A DNA stretch of 64,000 nucleotides from Ulva prolifera (taxonomy: Eukaryota; Chlorophyta; Ulvophyceae; Ulvales; Ulvaceae), in NCBI GenBank assembly GCA_023078555.1, contig CM041204.1, forward strand, positions 3,688,430 to 3,752,429. Direction: 5' to 3'. A program made the position numbers and the translations under genes. The notes under the pieces were generated by a model. It made no database searches. It saw only the letters and a program-made list of their open reading frames with translations, and was not told where the DNA came from. Each line of letters starts with the position of its first letter. Position 1 is the stretch's first letter. Of the stretch, positions 11,353-23,311 are shown piece after piece.

Positions 11353-12830
11353 CCCAGATTGCTGCGGCATTGTTTTCGGAATGAGGGGCTCTCTGGGAGG
11401 GGATTGGGAGGGGATTTGTGCAGCAATTGTTGCGCCGCTCGGCGAGGCAAGCTTGCATGTGGCAGGCGTTCAAGAACGTGCTGCAAATGAAATCGGAAGT
11501 ACGTGCTGCCAATGAAATCGTGCCTGGACACATCACAGTTATCAGCCCGTCAGTCGCAGCACTGCATTGACACGCATGCAGCTGCAGCTTTGCGTCAACA
11601 CGAGTGCAAGCATGGATTCATTGCCCAACAGCAGCCTCCCATCGGTTGGGGGGTTGAGTTGGGGTCTGGGGTCTGTGGGGGCCAGCCCCCCTGGCGGCTT
11701 GCGCGTTGGGCCGGCGCCGGCCGGGCTGTCAGCTAGGGCCGCCGCGGCCGCGCGGGCGGCGGGGGCGTGTTGCGGGTGGGCGCGGGGGTGCGTGTGTTAG
11801 GGGTTGGTGCGGGGATGGGAATATGGGTGTGGTGTGTGGGTGTGTGGGTGCGTGTTCGGTGGGTTCCTGTCGGGTCGTGGCGGGGTGCTGTGTGCGGGTG
11901 CTGGCTATGCCATGGCCCTGCCTTCGGTCGAATTCGAGGTGGCTGTCGCTGTGTTGACACGCGTGCCTTGGGTTGTTCGTGTGCTTCTTCGTTGTGCTTG
12001 CGGTGCTACCGGCCCCTCCGCCTCTGTCCTTGTAACACAGATGCAGCGCTGCTGACTCCACGCGTGCTGCGTCCGCCACAACCCCTTCGGTAAGGCCTGA
12101 GCCACGTGCAGCCGTGGGCCGGGCTTCTTCGGTCTGCTCCAGGGTCAACACACACTTGCCATGATGAGGCCACGACGCGTTGCTTTTTGAAAGGCTAGAG
12201 GGTGAAACTGAAGCTGTACGTGTACACAGGCTGAATGAGCTCTGACGACTGTGTGCCAGGCTCCGAGGGTGACAAAGAAACAGGGCCGCATCTCGTCCGC
12301 GGGGGCACCTCGAGTCGAGGCTGGCGCTGTTGCCACGTGGCGGTCACCGGCTGCATATGTTGCATAGCTTAACCGTGGGCACTCGGGTGATCAACACTAA
12401 TGGACTTCCAGCTGAGCCTTCCGTAGGTGTGATGCACATGCTACAGAAGAATGACCGGGCACCGGCATTTACAGTACATTGAACTGTTCCGACCCAGCCC
12501 CCACACACACACACTGCCAAGCTAGGAAAGGCCCACACGCAGGAGCACAGACACCTTTGCTCAGCAGGGTCGGAACGTCACACCCAGCATCATGGAGCAC
12601 AGCTCTAAGAGCAGCCTCTGCCCTTGCGAAACAACAAGCCCCGGCTTCCGATATATCTCTGAACCACCCCCCATGCAATGCCACAAGCTGCTAGCGCATT
12701 AACCGCAGCACTGACGGACCCTTTAAAATGCTCCTGCTCGCCGCGGTACTGATCCCCAGCTTGCCGTTGCATGGGAAAGTGAGAAGATTCTCAGGTACCC
12801 ACACAATTCCACAGCACACGAATTCAAGCA
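11353..12830. other. Repeat-rich intergenic stretch
   Basis: No gene was recognised. The part from about 11640 to 12047 is G/T-rich and ends in a motif (GCACCG...CTGTCCTTGTAACACA) shared with 18070-18115, 18490-18525 and, inverted, 22592-22720; see the dispersed-repeat entries. Confidence 0.5.
11640..12047 (+). repeat. Dispersed repeat family R1, copy 1
   Basis: A G/T-rich body of (GGGTGTGT)-like runs leads to a conserved end reading, on the minus strand, TGTGTTACAAGGACAGAG and then GTAGCACCGC about 15 bp later. The same end occurs at four other sites in the window. The 22592-22801 copy has related sequence at both termini in opposite orientation, so R1 is probably a small inverted-repeat element. 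No target duplication was confirmed. Confidence 0.4.
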
Positions 12831-13580
12831 GAAGGCTGCATGAACAGCCACATCCTCCCAGACGGGAGCCCGGTGCCGGGTCTCCGCCCGCTGCGCCGCA
12901 GCACCCGCCGCCCACGGGCACCGGCCGCGTACGAGGCCGCCGCAGCAGGCATGTCCACGACGCCCACCGCAGCCTCTCCGGCCGTGGCAGGACCACGATG
13001 ACGTGCCCATGGCGAAGCTGCGCCGCGGGCCCGGTGACCCCCTGCGAGGGCGCTGCGGCGCGACTCTCCCGTTCGGACACGGTAGGTTGTGTCAGACACA
13101 GGAGCAGCGGTCCGAGCAGGCCCCTGCCCCTGCACTGCAGCACCACTGTCACAGCAAGCTCGGCAAAACATGCCATGTAAAGCGCACCTGGCACATTACT
13201 CCGCGCCTGATGCAGCCAGCGACGCAGTCTCAGTGCAGAAGCTGTACAAAGCGCAGCAGCTCCCATGTTGCACAGCATCCTAGGTGCCGTGAGTGCCAAC
13301 ACAACAGACATAACAATCCAAGCAGCGCACACACGTGGGGGCGGCGGTCGATGACCACAGCATGGCCAGCACAGCCAGCCCTGCACAGCACGCTGAGCCC
13401 AGACCTCCCAGCACGATGCTCTGATGCAATGACACCGCGCACCGCGCAAGTGCGCATGCGGCACATACAATACGACGCAGGTCTGCTGCGCATGCAACCC
13501 GTACATGCAAAACCCGTGCAGAACACACCACAAGTGAAGCCGTACTGCGCCGACTTTAGCACAGAGCATGCGCCTGAGGC
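12830..13580. repeat. Array unit 3' flank (downstream of gene A)
   Basis: This non-coding DNA is homologous to the flanks downstream of genes B (18540-19719), C (24070-25554) and D (57154-57667). Shared landmarks include the tract around the TGCACTGCAG motif and the GATGCAGCCAGCGA block. It marks the repeating unit of the tandem gene array. Confidence 0.5.
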
Positions 13581-16500
13581 TCAGTCGATGCAGACGTGCC
13601 GGAGTCCGGCAAACAGGCCTGCTGCCGGACGTTCGCCTGGCACAAGAAGGTCTGAGTCGACGCGCAGGCGGCGCAGGTGCGGCAGAGCCTGCAGTGCTTC
13701 CACGACGGCGCGCCATGCGCTCTCTGTGAGCTGCGTGTCCACGAGGTTGAGCGCCTCAAGGCGGTGCAGCCGCCTCATCAGGCGCGCAAAGTCTGCCGTA
13801 TCCGCAAACCTGAGGTCGTTGCCGCTGACGTCGAGCTCGCGCAGCCCCCGGGCAGACGTGCCCCCTGCAGCCTGGAGCAACCCCGCAGCCTCAAGAATAG
13901 CAGTTACCCCGATGTGCGAAGCATCATTCCGTCGGATTGAGAGGTGGGTTACATCTGGCAGGCGCGGCAGTAGCGCCGCGAGGCGCTCCAGCCCGGTGTC
14001 CCCGAGTTCATTGCTCCCCACACTCAGCGACCGCAGCGCCGGCATGTCCGCCAGCAGCGCCATGACAGCCTGCATGTGTGCAGCTGCAGCACCAGCAGAA
14101 TCCCATACATCAGGACCTTCATCATCCACATGTAATTTCAGGGCGGTCAGGTGGGACAGCCGAGCGGGGTTGTGCGCGACCAGAGCGGCATGGAGGCGCC
14201 CGGCTCCCAGGCCCGAAGAAATGGCCAGGCTCCGCAGCGCTATCAGCTCGGTCGCCGCAACGAGCGTCAGCAACACATGCGCGCCATCATCGAGGTTCCA
14301 CTCGGTCGTCCCGATGTCCAGCGTACGCAGCGCGGTCATCTGCTTCACAGCGAGCACAAAGTCAACACTGCCCCAGTCACCCGCAGCCCCCCAACGGGCT
14401 GTCAAAGACGTCAGCCGCGTGAGCCTCGACAGCTGCGCCACCTCCGGCAGCGGCTGTTCTTCATCGGCGTCTCCGACGTCCATGGTGCCGAGGTAGAAGC
14501 AGTTTATCAATGACAGCGCCGAAAGCTGCGTCAGCTTCACAACAGCGTCCAGCAGCAGGCCCTGCGACTCGTGCGACACACGTAAATCCTGATACTCGTA
14601 GCATTGCTGGCAGCTGACATGCAGCGCCTCGAGGGCGGGCAAGGCCAGCAGCGCCGCCCCGAGCGCCGCGGCGCTCAGGTGCGAGGCGTCAAGCGCGCTG
14701 ACGCTGAGGTGGCGCAGCGTGCGCAGCTGCGCCAGTGCGGCACACCACCGGGGCTGCTCCGGACCAGGCTCATCGCAGGCATAGCATGGCTCATCGTCGG
14801 TGTCCGTGCAGCATGAGACTGTAAGCGCAAGCTGCGACATCAAGGGCCTATCGGCTGCCAGGCTCCCCGTCGCTCGGGCATCGCCCGCCGGCCCCCCCGT
14901 AGCTGGTTGACGTAGGCACTGCTTCTTCTCCGGCGGCTCGCCATCGCCCAGCCCGCGCCCGGCTACAGCACTGCCACCACCTGTGCCCCCCTCGACGATC
15001 CCAGCATCTGCTGCGGGCGGAGCGCCCGCCGTTGCGGCGCCCGAGTGGAGCAGCTCCAGCGCGCCGGGGTTCCACGCGAGCTCGGCATCTCCCCCGGCAA
15101 GTGGCGCCGCCGCCGCAAGCAGCTGGAACAGGGGCGAGGCGCAGCTTCGGTTACAGAACCGCCCCTCTGGGTCCTCACACTCGTCATAGTTCTCATCGAG
15201 ATACTCCTCATCAGATTCAATATGCGCATAGTGCTCCAGGCATGTCTCACGGCAGGGAGGCATCGGCGGGATGCGGAACGCGCCTGCGCCAGAGGGGCAC
15301 TGGCAGCACTCCCGCACGATGGTCGGGTGGAGGCTGCGCGGGAGCAGCTGCAGCAGACGCACGATCTGTCGTTCGTCTGGGACTTTCGAGCGTGGCGTCG
15401 CCGCAGTCCAGGTGCCGTCGGCCAGTGTGTCCTTCGCGGTTGCAGCGCGTTTCGCGGTCGTCAACAAGCCAGGCAGGCAGTGCGGGGGCACAGCATCGAT
15501 GATCTACACACCACCGCCACGTCAGCGCTGTGCATGGGGGCTGCTACTGACAGTGCCTGCTGGTGGACCGTCGGGCTGGGGGACCATTATTTGATATCAA
15601 TTCAACCTGAAGGCAAGGACAGGCCGCCGCATGGGCCTATTGAAGCACGCTCAGATCGGCTCCTGGTGGAAGGAATAAGCTATTGTGTCTCCATTGGACA
15701 GTGGTTTCATGCTGCAAGGCAGGCGACGCCATGCACTCTGGAGCAGGACGAACTACATTTGCACACTGCAGCCAGTGCAGGCAGTGCAGGCATAGGCATC
15801 CGCACCTTGTACGCCCTGGCACACTCAGCGGATGAAGGCGGTGGTGTCATGTTAGCGTCTCCATCCGCATAGTCACCGAGGATGGCAGTAAGGAGTCGGC
15901 TCTGTATGGATGCGGCTGTCTCTGTGTCCCGCAAGAAGTCCGCAGCCTGCATGCAGGCGAGCGATGTGTCAACCTAGCATGCTGTGACGCCCTGGTCTAA
16001 AGCACCAGATGATGATGCTGTACGCTGCAACAGGCTTCCGCACGCGCACCAGGCATGCCTTCAGATCATGTCGATAAAGCTATAGTATATAGCTATATAC
16101 TATAGTACTAGCCCCTGTGCTATATACTATAGTACATCCGGGTGCTGTCTACAGATTCCCATCAGCGGATGGCGACACAATACGGACAGCATTGGCATGT
16201 GGTCAGACACGCCACAAGTGGGAGAGTCTCAGCATGGTGAGCGTACAAGCCTGGGTCAGATCCCACGATCTCATATAGTGCACAGACTTGGAGCGGACCA
16301 TCGCAAATGCAGGCATGTCCGAATGAGCCGAAAGGCATGACACAAGCAGGACAATGCCAGATCGAGTCTGCCTCAAGCAATTGAGTTTGAGACTGTTGGT
16401 CGCACTTTCAGGCCCTTCAGCAGAGTGTCCTCGTGCGCCAGGCACTGCTGATCGCCTTCGCCACCTCCTGCAGAGTCACTGTGCAGCGCGCACTGTGTCC

Positions 16501-16702
16501 AGGCCTTCAACTCCGCAACAGACAATGGCAGCGGAAGATTTACGCATGAGCCGTCTGCTTGTTCGCGCAGCTCAAGAAGCAGATCGCATCGCTGCGCCAA
16601 GTGCGTCGGAATGTCCACAGCTTCTGTTGCGCTCACGGACAACGCCGCACCGGCAGCCAGCCGGATGGATGCCCTAGAAGGAACAGCATCTGAAGTGTCC
16701 AT
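13581..16702 (-). CDS. Gene A: Skp1/BTB-like plus leucine-rich-repeat protein (3 exons)
   Basis: Three exons join in phase 0: 16702-16406 (99 codons), 15946-15806 (47 codons) and 15503-13581 (641 codons with stop), giving about 786 residues. Donors are GTGCGA and GTGCGG; acceptors are ATGCAG and TGTAG. Exon 1 contains IRLAAGAALSVSATEAVD, a hydrophobic DLLLEL and LPLSVAELKAW. Exon 2 opens AADFLRD. Together these follow the Skp1/BTB fold, whose LxAAxYL helix corresponds to LLKGLK-AADFL. Exon 3 begins with a Cys-rich motif (CCQC...PPC..TC) and then has ribonuclease-inhibitor-type LRRs such as LRSLSVGSNELGDTGLERLA. Such proteins commonly act as protein-binding scaffolds, for example in ubiquitin-ligase adaptors; that role is inferred. 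The copy looks intact. Confidence 0.75.
16080..16105. repeat. 26-bp perfect palindrome (upstream intergenic-facing part of gene A intron 1)
   Basis: Arm CTATAGTATATAG is followed directly by its complement, and a second copy of the half-site CTATATACTATAG lies at about 16120-16132. It is inside gene A intron 1 and has no known role. Confidence 0.8.
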
Positions 16703-18539
16703 GTTTTTGTGTAGAAAAAGCTGAGGCGCGTTACGTATTCCTGGGCCTCAGGCGCGCCAAAGATGCAAGACACATACACCAAAGGACACAGCGAGCGATG
16801 CTCACAAGAATGGACGGTGGGTACTCACGAGCTCGCGTACGGCATGATCGCATCACCATGCTGCAAAGTCGACGGTCGTCCTTGCGATGACTCGCCGATG
16901 ACATGCCTGCACGAGACAGACTGCCCCTTAGCCACAGGCTCAGTCAACGAGTCGCCTGGTACCACCACAGATACTGCCAGATCGTACTAACTTTCACACA
17001 CAGTGCAGCTGCTGGCAATGAGCTGAGCCTGCCTCGTGGAGAATGTGTGCACACGCACTACAACGGAGCTCGAGCCTTGCGCAAGGCCTGGGCGCATACG
17101 AGTGCACTTGGCGGGCACTTTGAACGTGTGCACGCATGGGAGCTCTGGGTGCCTGCGCATGAGGCAGGGTTCGACAAATCATGGGCGATTGTAGAGTAGA
17201 GCAAACATGCATTGGCGACGCCGTATCCTTGCCGCCAGTGACTCCGGTCAGCAAAACTGTGGGGAGCCATCTCACCCTGAAGTGCTAGCACCACGTGTTG
17301 CCTGCACGCGGCTTTTACGCGCCTGTTTCATGCTCAATGCGGTGTAGGCATGCACCGGCTGCAAGAAGCTGCACATAGTGCGCCCAGCGACTGAGCAGCA
17401 TGCATGCGACACACAGTCAGGCGCCCAGGCTCCCCCTCCTGTCACGTACGCAGCTGCTGTCTCTGCCTCGGGGTGTGCTCTCTGTGTCGCACCCGCCACC
17501 GACGCCGGCCCGACCCCCACCCCGGCTGAGCCCGGAGCAGCGGCGGCGGCGGCGGCGAGCCACGTGCATGACGCCCCTGACCCTCGGCAGCCTCGGGCGG
17601 GCAGGCAGCGTTCGCAGCAATTGGCCACCGTCCGGAGTGCCCCTTCGAATTCGGCTCCTCCTCCCCGGTCGCGCCGAGGCACTCAGCGCGGCGACATTCT
17701 CGCGTTCTTCTCCGGCTCGCCGGTGATCGCAGCTGCCACACGCAGCTGCCACACTCCTACACACTACCACACGAACCAACCCCCACACGCACCTCCGCAC
17801 GCACCCACCCCCAAACGCACCGACACACTGACACCCGACCCACGCACCCGCATGCGGCCCAGACCCAGCCCCCAACACACACACCCACACGCCAATACGC
17901 TACACGACCCCGCCGCCTGCGCGGCAGCGGCAGCCCCAGGGTGGGAGGCTTGTGTGTGTTTGTGGGTGTGTGTGTGGTCGTGTGGTTGTGGCCGGCGCAG
18001 GTGCTGACGTTGCGTGGGTGTGTTGATGTGTGCTACGTGAGGCTTGTTGCATGGTGTGCAATTCCCCTGGTTGTTGCTCGCGGTGCTACCTGCCTTGCTT
18101 ACTGTGTCCGTTTAACACACGGTCAGGTGTGTCTATCGCTTCACCACGTGGCCGCGCGCAAGAGGAATTATAGAAGCTTGAACGGGAACAGACAAACACA
18201 ACCAACGAATCTCATCCGAATCAAGAGCCCCACATCCACACACGGCCTCACTACACGGCATCGCCCACGCCTCAGTGCAGCAGCACCACGCGCAAGCATG
18301 AGGAGCTTCGGACGAGCACTCGAGGTCCTCTGAGCGCGGTGAATGTGTGCTGCTCTCCGCAGAGGCTGCGGGTACACCAGGGAGCTACATCGACCGCGCA
18401 GTGACCACGGCACACATGCCCGCCATCCTCGGCCTCGCTTTGCTGGTGGTGGCGTCGGTGGCGTCGGTGTGTTGGTGCCCTGCGGTGCTGCCGTCCTCTT
18501 TGGCTTTGTCCTTGTCACACAAACCCTCCAGCCCATTGT
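16703..18539. other. Intergenic stretch with simple repeats and R1 copies
   Basis: No gene was recognised upstream of gene A. It holds CA-rich sequence around 17750-17900, GT-rich sequence around 17945-18040 and two R1-type ends: CTGTGTCCGTTTAACACA at about 18099-18117 and TTTGTCCTTGTCACACA at about 18506-18522. Confidence 0.45.
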
Positions 18540-19719
18540 AATGTAAAGTGAATGACCAGGCCGTATCCTGAGAGGACATCAGCATTGTATGTGCCCGTGG
18601 GAGCAATCACTTGTCACTCACCGGCGCGTGGTTCTCCAGGGAGAGGGGCTCAACAAAAGAGCGCCTGCTGCGTATGCCGCTGCACCCCTGTGCCTGCATC
18701 GCCCGCTGACCCAGAAGAACAGGCCCCCTGCAGGTTCCCGCAATGCCATGGGGCCATCATCCCGCGCACAGACGCCGGCTCGAGCCTGCAGCCGCCGGCA
18801 GCCACCACAGCACGGCTGCCGGAGGGCAGCCCCTGCACCGCAGCACACACGTCACGCAGAGAATCGCCTCGACATCCGTCCAGCAGCATGCACGGGGGCG
18901 GCGCGGGTGAGCTCTGCAGGGTGCGCCATGCTGCAGGTGCGCCCCGGCCTGCCGGCGCGGCTGCGCAGCGCTAGTGGCACGGCTGTGCATGCAATCCCGC
19001 TCAGGCCCGCCAGGGGGGGGGGCAGCCCCCACATGTGCACAGCATCAATGCCGGCCGGGGCAGGCCCCTCGAGGCGGAGGGTCCTCTGCACTACCGCACC
19101 GTGGCCACAGCATGCACGGCACAGCACAGCAGGCCGGATGACAAGCACGCACCAGGGATGACACCCTCGGCACATCTCGCCCGGCACAGCACAGCAGGCC
19201 CAGCACAGGCGGCACAGCACGCCGCATCAATTGCAGCCAGCCATGCATTCCCTGTGCCGTTTTCCGTGCAAAGCGCAGCAGCTCCTGCAAGACAAGGTCC
19301 CTTATGCAGTGCATCCACACGTCAAGAGGATGTGCCAGCAGAGCGGGCGCAGCGCATACGCGACAGACGTGGTCTGTTGTGGCGGCAGAACCACCGCGGC
19401 TCGGCCGCCATTTGCCGGCCATGGCTGTGCCACCAGCGGCCCTACCAGTAGCATAGCATGTTGAGCCTGGTAAACCCAACGCAGGTCTGCTAGCTAACTC
19501 TAGTGCAGTACTGCTAGTGCTCAACACTACTAGTGCTCTCACAGAATGACGCACGCTGAATACATAGGCATGGGAGAGTGTGCGCCAGCCCCAACGGCGT
19601 GAGAGCTAGTTGCGACACAATTGCAGCCCGGACCCCAGAAAAAACACAAAACAAAAGCAGAGTACACGGTACTGCCCCAGGCAGTGCCCCAGGTATGACG
19701 CACAGCACGCACCTGGGGC
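18540..19719. repeat. Array unit 3' flank (downstream of gene B)
   Basis: This is homologous to 24230-25554 and, across the transposon, to 30222-30428 plus 57154-57667. The block CCGGCAGCCACCACAG at about 18796 is one of two empty-site counterparts of the CACTA insertion point. No coding potential was recognised. Confidence 0.5.
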
Positions 19720-22700
19720 TCAGTCAATGCACACGTGCCCGAGTCCAGCAAACAGGCCTGCTGCCGGACGCTCGCCTGGCACAAGAACGTCTGAGTCGAC
19801 CCGCAGGCGGCGCAGGTGCGGCAGAGCCTGCAGTGCTTCAACGACGCCGCGCCAGGCACTCTCTGTGAGCTGCGTGTCTGCGAGGTTGAGCGCCTCGAGG
19901 CAGTGCAGCCGCGGCATCAGCCGTGCGAGCTCTGACGCGTCCGCAAACCGGAGATCGCTGCCGCTGACGTCGAGCTCTCGCAATCCCCGGGTTGACGCAC
20001 CCGTCGCAGCCTGGAGCTGCCCCACAGCCTCCAGGACTACACTGACCCCGATGTGTGAAGCATCATTCCTTTGGATAGAGAGGTGGGTTAGATCCGGCAG
20101 GCGCAGCAGCAGCGCCGCGAGGCGCTCCAGCCCGGTGTCCCCGAGTTCATTGCATCCCACACTCAGCGACCGCAGCGCCGGCATGTCCGCCAAGAGAGCC
20201 ATGACAGCCTCCACGTGTGCACCTCCAGTACCAGGAACCCCCCGTGACTCGTGACCTTCATGTCGAGCAGGCAGCTGCAGGGAGGTCAGGCGGGACAGAA
20301 GAGCGGGATTGTGCGCAGCCAGCTCCGCATGGACGCGCCCGGCCCCCACACCAGATGAAATGGCAAGGCCTTGCAGCGCCGTGAGCTCCGTCGCAGCGAC
20401 CAGGCACAGCAGCGCTGGAGAGCCATCAGCCATGAGACTCCATTCACTTATCCCAACATCCAGCGAGCCCAGCGCTGTCATCTGCTTGACGGCTTGCACA
20501 AACTCGCCGGTGTTCTGATCGCCCACAGCGCCCCACATGGCTGCCAGGGACGTCAGCCGCGTGAGCCTCGACAGCTGCGCCACCTCCGTCAGCTGCTGGT
20601 CGTCGTCCCCGCCTCCACCGTCCATGGTGCCCAGGTAGAAGCAATTGATCAACGCCAGCCCGGAGAGCTGCGTCAGCTTCCCAACAGCGTCCAACAGCAG
20701 GCCCTGCGCCTTGTGCGACACCATGTTGTACTCATGGTTGTAGCAGACCTTGCAGTCAACTCGAAGAGACACGAGGGCGGGCAGGGCAAGCAGCACCCGC
20801 CCGAGCGCCGCGGCGCTCAGGTGCGAGGCGTCAAGCGCGCTGACGCTGAGGTGGCGCAGCGTGCGCAGCTGGGCGAGTGCGGCACACCAGCGGGGCGGCT
20901 CTGGACCGGGCTCTTCGCAAGCAACGCACGGGAATTCATCTCCACCGGCCACGAGGTATGAGACTGTCAGCGCAAGCTGCGAGATCACGGCTGTGCGTTC
21001 CGGCAGCCGCCCCTTCGGAGCCTCGGCATCGCCCGCCTGCCCTCGCTTTGCTGCTTGATGCAGGCGCCGTCTCTTTTCTGGCGGCTCGTCAGCGTCATCA
21101 TCCGGCCAACGGCCTACAGCGGCGTGTGAACCTCCACCGCCTGCGGCGCCGACAACCACAGCCTTTTCTGCGGGCGGGTCATTGTCGGTGGGACAGCTAC
21201 CGCCTGTGGCGCCGCTGTCAAGTTCAGCTGTTGCCGCGGGCAGGGCATCAGCGGTGGAAGTGCCACCGCCTGTGGCACTGGTGACGATCAGACAATCTGC
21301 TGTGGGCGCGGCATCTGCAGCGGCGGCGCCCGACAGAAGCAGCTCCAGCGCGCCGGGGCTCCACGCGAGCTCGGCATCTCCCCCGGCGAGTGCCGCCGCC
21401 GCTGCAACCAGCTGGAACGTCGTCGAAGCGCAGCTCGGGCTACAGCGCTGGGCCTCCTCGTCCTCAAACGGATAGTAGTCTGCCTCATCCGAAACGCGCG
21501 GCACGCAGTGTTCCGGGCAGGTGCTGCAGCAGACCGGCATCGGCGGGATGCGGAACGCGCCTGCTCCGGAGGGGCACTGGCAGCACTCCCGCAGGACGGC
21601 GGGATGCATGTGCCGGGGCAGCAGCTGCAGGAGCCGTGCGATTTTTCGTCCGTCTGGGACCTTCGAGCTCGGCGACGGCGCGGCCCACCTGCCTTCGTTC
21701 TGCTTGTCGGTCGGGGCCGCGGCGCGGGTCGCGGTCGCCAGGACGCCCGGCAGGCAGTGCCGGGGAACGGCCTGGACGATCTGTACACACCTGATGAGTC
21801 CGTGCTGTGTATGGGCTCTGCTCGCGACAGAACTCACTAACGGATCATCGAGCACGAGCGCCACAGATCAGGTTCATCTTGGAGGCACGTCACGGACAGG
21901 GTGCCGCATGGGGCTGGGTGCTCGACGTTGCATGCGCTCCTGATGGACGGCACCAGCTATCGTGTCGCGTTGCATGAACATGCGGTTGGTGTTGGGACTA
22001 ACAGGCGACGCCAGGCACCCTCTACCAGGCAGCGCCAGCAGACATATGCATAGCGACACCACGGCCATGCATGCGAGCAGCTCAGGCACAGGCGGCCGCA
22101 CCTGATATGCCCTGGCACAGTCAGCAGCTGATGGTGGCGGTCTCATGTTGTACTGCCCGTCCGCATAGTCGCCGAGGATCGCGAGAAGCAGCCGGCTTTT
22201 TATGGCGGCAGCTGTCTTGGAGTCACGCAGGAAATCCGCAGCCTGCATGCAAACAAGCAATCTGGCCGGCCGGCTCCAAACATTGCATGCTGTGAGGGTA
22301 CTGATCCAAATTTCTGGCGGAACGACGATGCTGCCCGCTACAACAGGTGACGCACGTTTGCCACGCAAACTGTCAACTCACGTTCAAAAGTGTGACATCC
22401 AGGCGCTGCCTATGAATTAGTGACAGGGCACCGCGACACAATATGGACAGAATTGGCACGTGTGGGACAATTTGCGGGACAGGTCACAAGCACGCGACTT
22501 TAATACCTGATGAGCATGGTGCTGGAATTTGCGGGGGTGTGGGTGTGTTGGGCTGTGTTGCGTGCTGGTGGTTGCGTGGGTGTGTCAAGTGTGTGTTACA
22601 CCAGGACGAAGCCGGAGGGGCCAGTAGCACCGCCGACGAAGCACACGAACAGCCCAAAGCACGCGCGTCAGGAGAGCGGCAGCCACATCGAATCCGCCCG

Positions 22701-23311
22701 AACTCAGGGCCAAGTCACAGCAAGCAGCTGGTGGTTGCATGGGTGTGTGGTGCCCCTGTTTGTGTCATGCGGTGCATCTTTGGGTCTGTCCTTGCAACAC
22801 ATGATGAGCACACCAGCATCAACAGCCCAACAAAATCCGAGACATATCACACAGAGTTGGATTGGAGGATCGCAAGTGCAAGAACCTCCGAACACAAATG
22901 AGCAGAGGCAACGGCTTGCTGGAGTTGATGACACGAGCAGGGCAACTTCCGATCGCATAGATCTCACACGACTACCTCACTAAGAGTGTTCAAGAATGTT
23001 GGTCGCACCTTCAGTGCCTTCAGCAGTGTATCCTCATGGGCCAGGCACTGCTGGTCGCCTTCAACACTTCCTGCAGCTGCGGACTCACAGGACAGCGCAC
23101 ACTGAATCCATGCCTTCAATTCGGCAGAAGTCAATGGCAGGCGAACGTCTTCGTATGAGCCGCCCGCTTGTTCGCGCAGATCAAGGAGCAAATCACATCG
23201 TCCGGCCAAGCGTGCCGGTACGTCCACAGCCTCTGTCGCGCTCACGGACGATGGTGTACCGGCTGCCAGCCGGATCAATGCACGAGACGTGACAGCACAT
23301 TTCGTGCTCAT
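19720..23311 (-). CDS. Gene B: Skp1/BTB-like plus leucine-rich-repeat protein (3 exons)
   Basis: This has the same plan as gene A. Exons 23311-23009 (101 codons), 22242-22102 (47 codons) and 21780-19720 (687 codons with stop) give about 834 residues, all junctions in phase 0. Exon 1 runs from MSTKCAVTSRALIRL to EDTLLKALK, and exon 2 begins AADFLRDSKTAA. Exon 3 carries the Cys-rich motif, then a linker about 45 residues longer than in gene A, rich in Ala, Thr and Gly with an acidic/basic patch before QLALTVSY. Regular LRRs follow up to a C-terminus ending FAGLGHVCID. The linker difference suggests rapid change between LRR copies. Intron 1 contains an R1 element. The copy appears intact. Confidence 0.75.
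22592..22801. repeat. Dispersed repeat R1 with inverted termini, in gene B intron 1
   Basis: The left end reads TGTGTTACACCAGGACGAAG; the complement of the right end reads TGTGTTGCAAGGACAGAC. The inner left arm (GTAGCACCGCC, AAGCACACGAACA) is the reverse complement of copy 1 at 11960-12030. Inverted termini around about 210 bp suggest a small non-autonomous DNA element. The flanks show no convincing duplication. Confidence 0.45.

Noticed and set aside
13003-14496. Plus-strand 497-codon frame
   Set aside because: It lies antisense to the LRR exon of gene A and its reading is explained by the GC-rich complementary codons.
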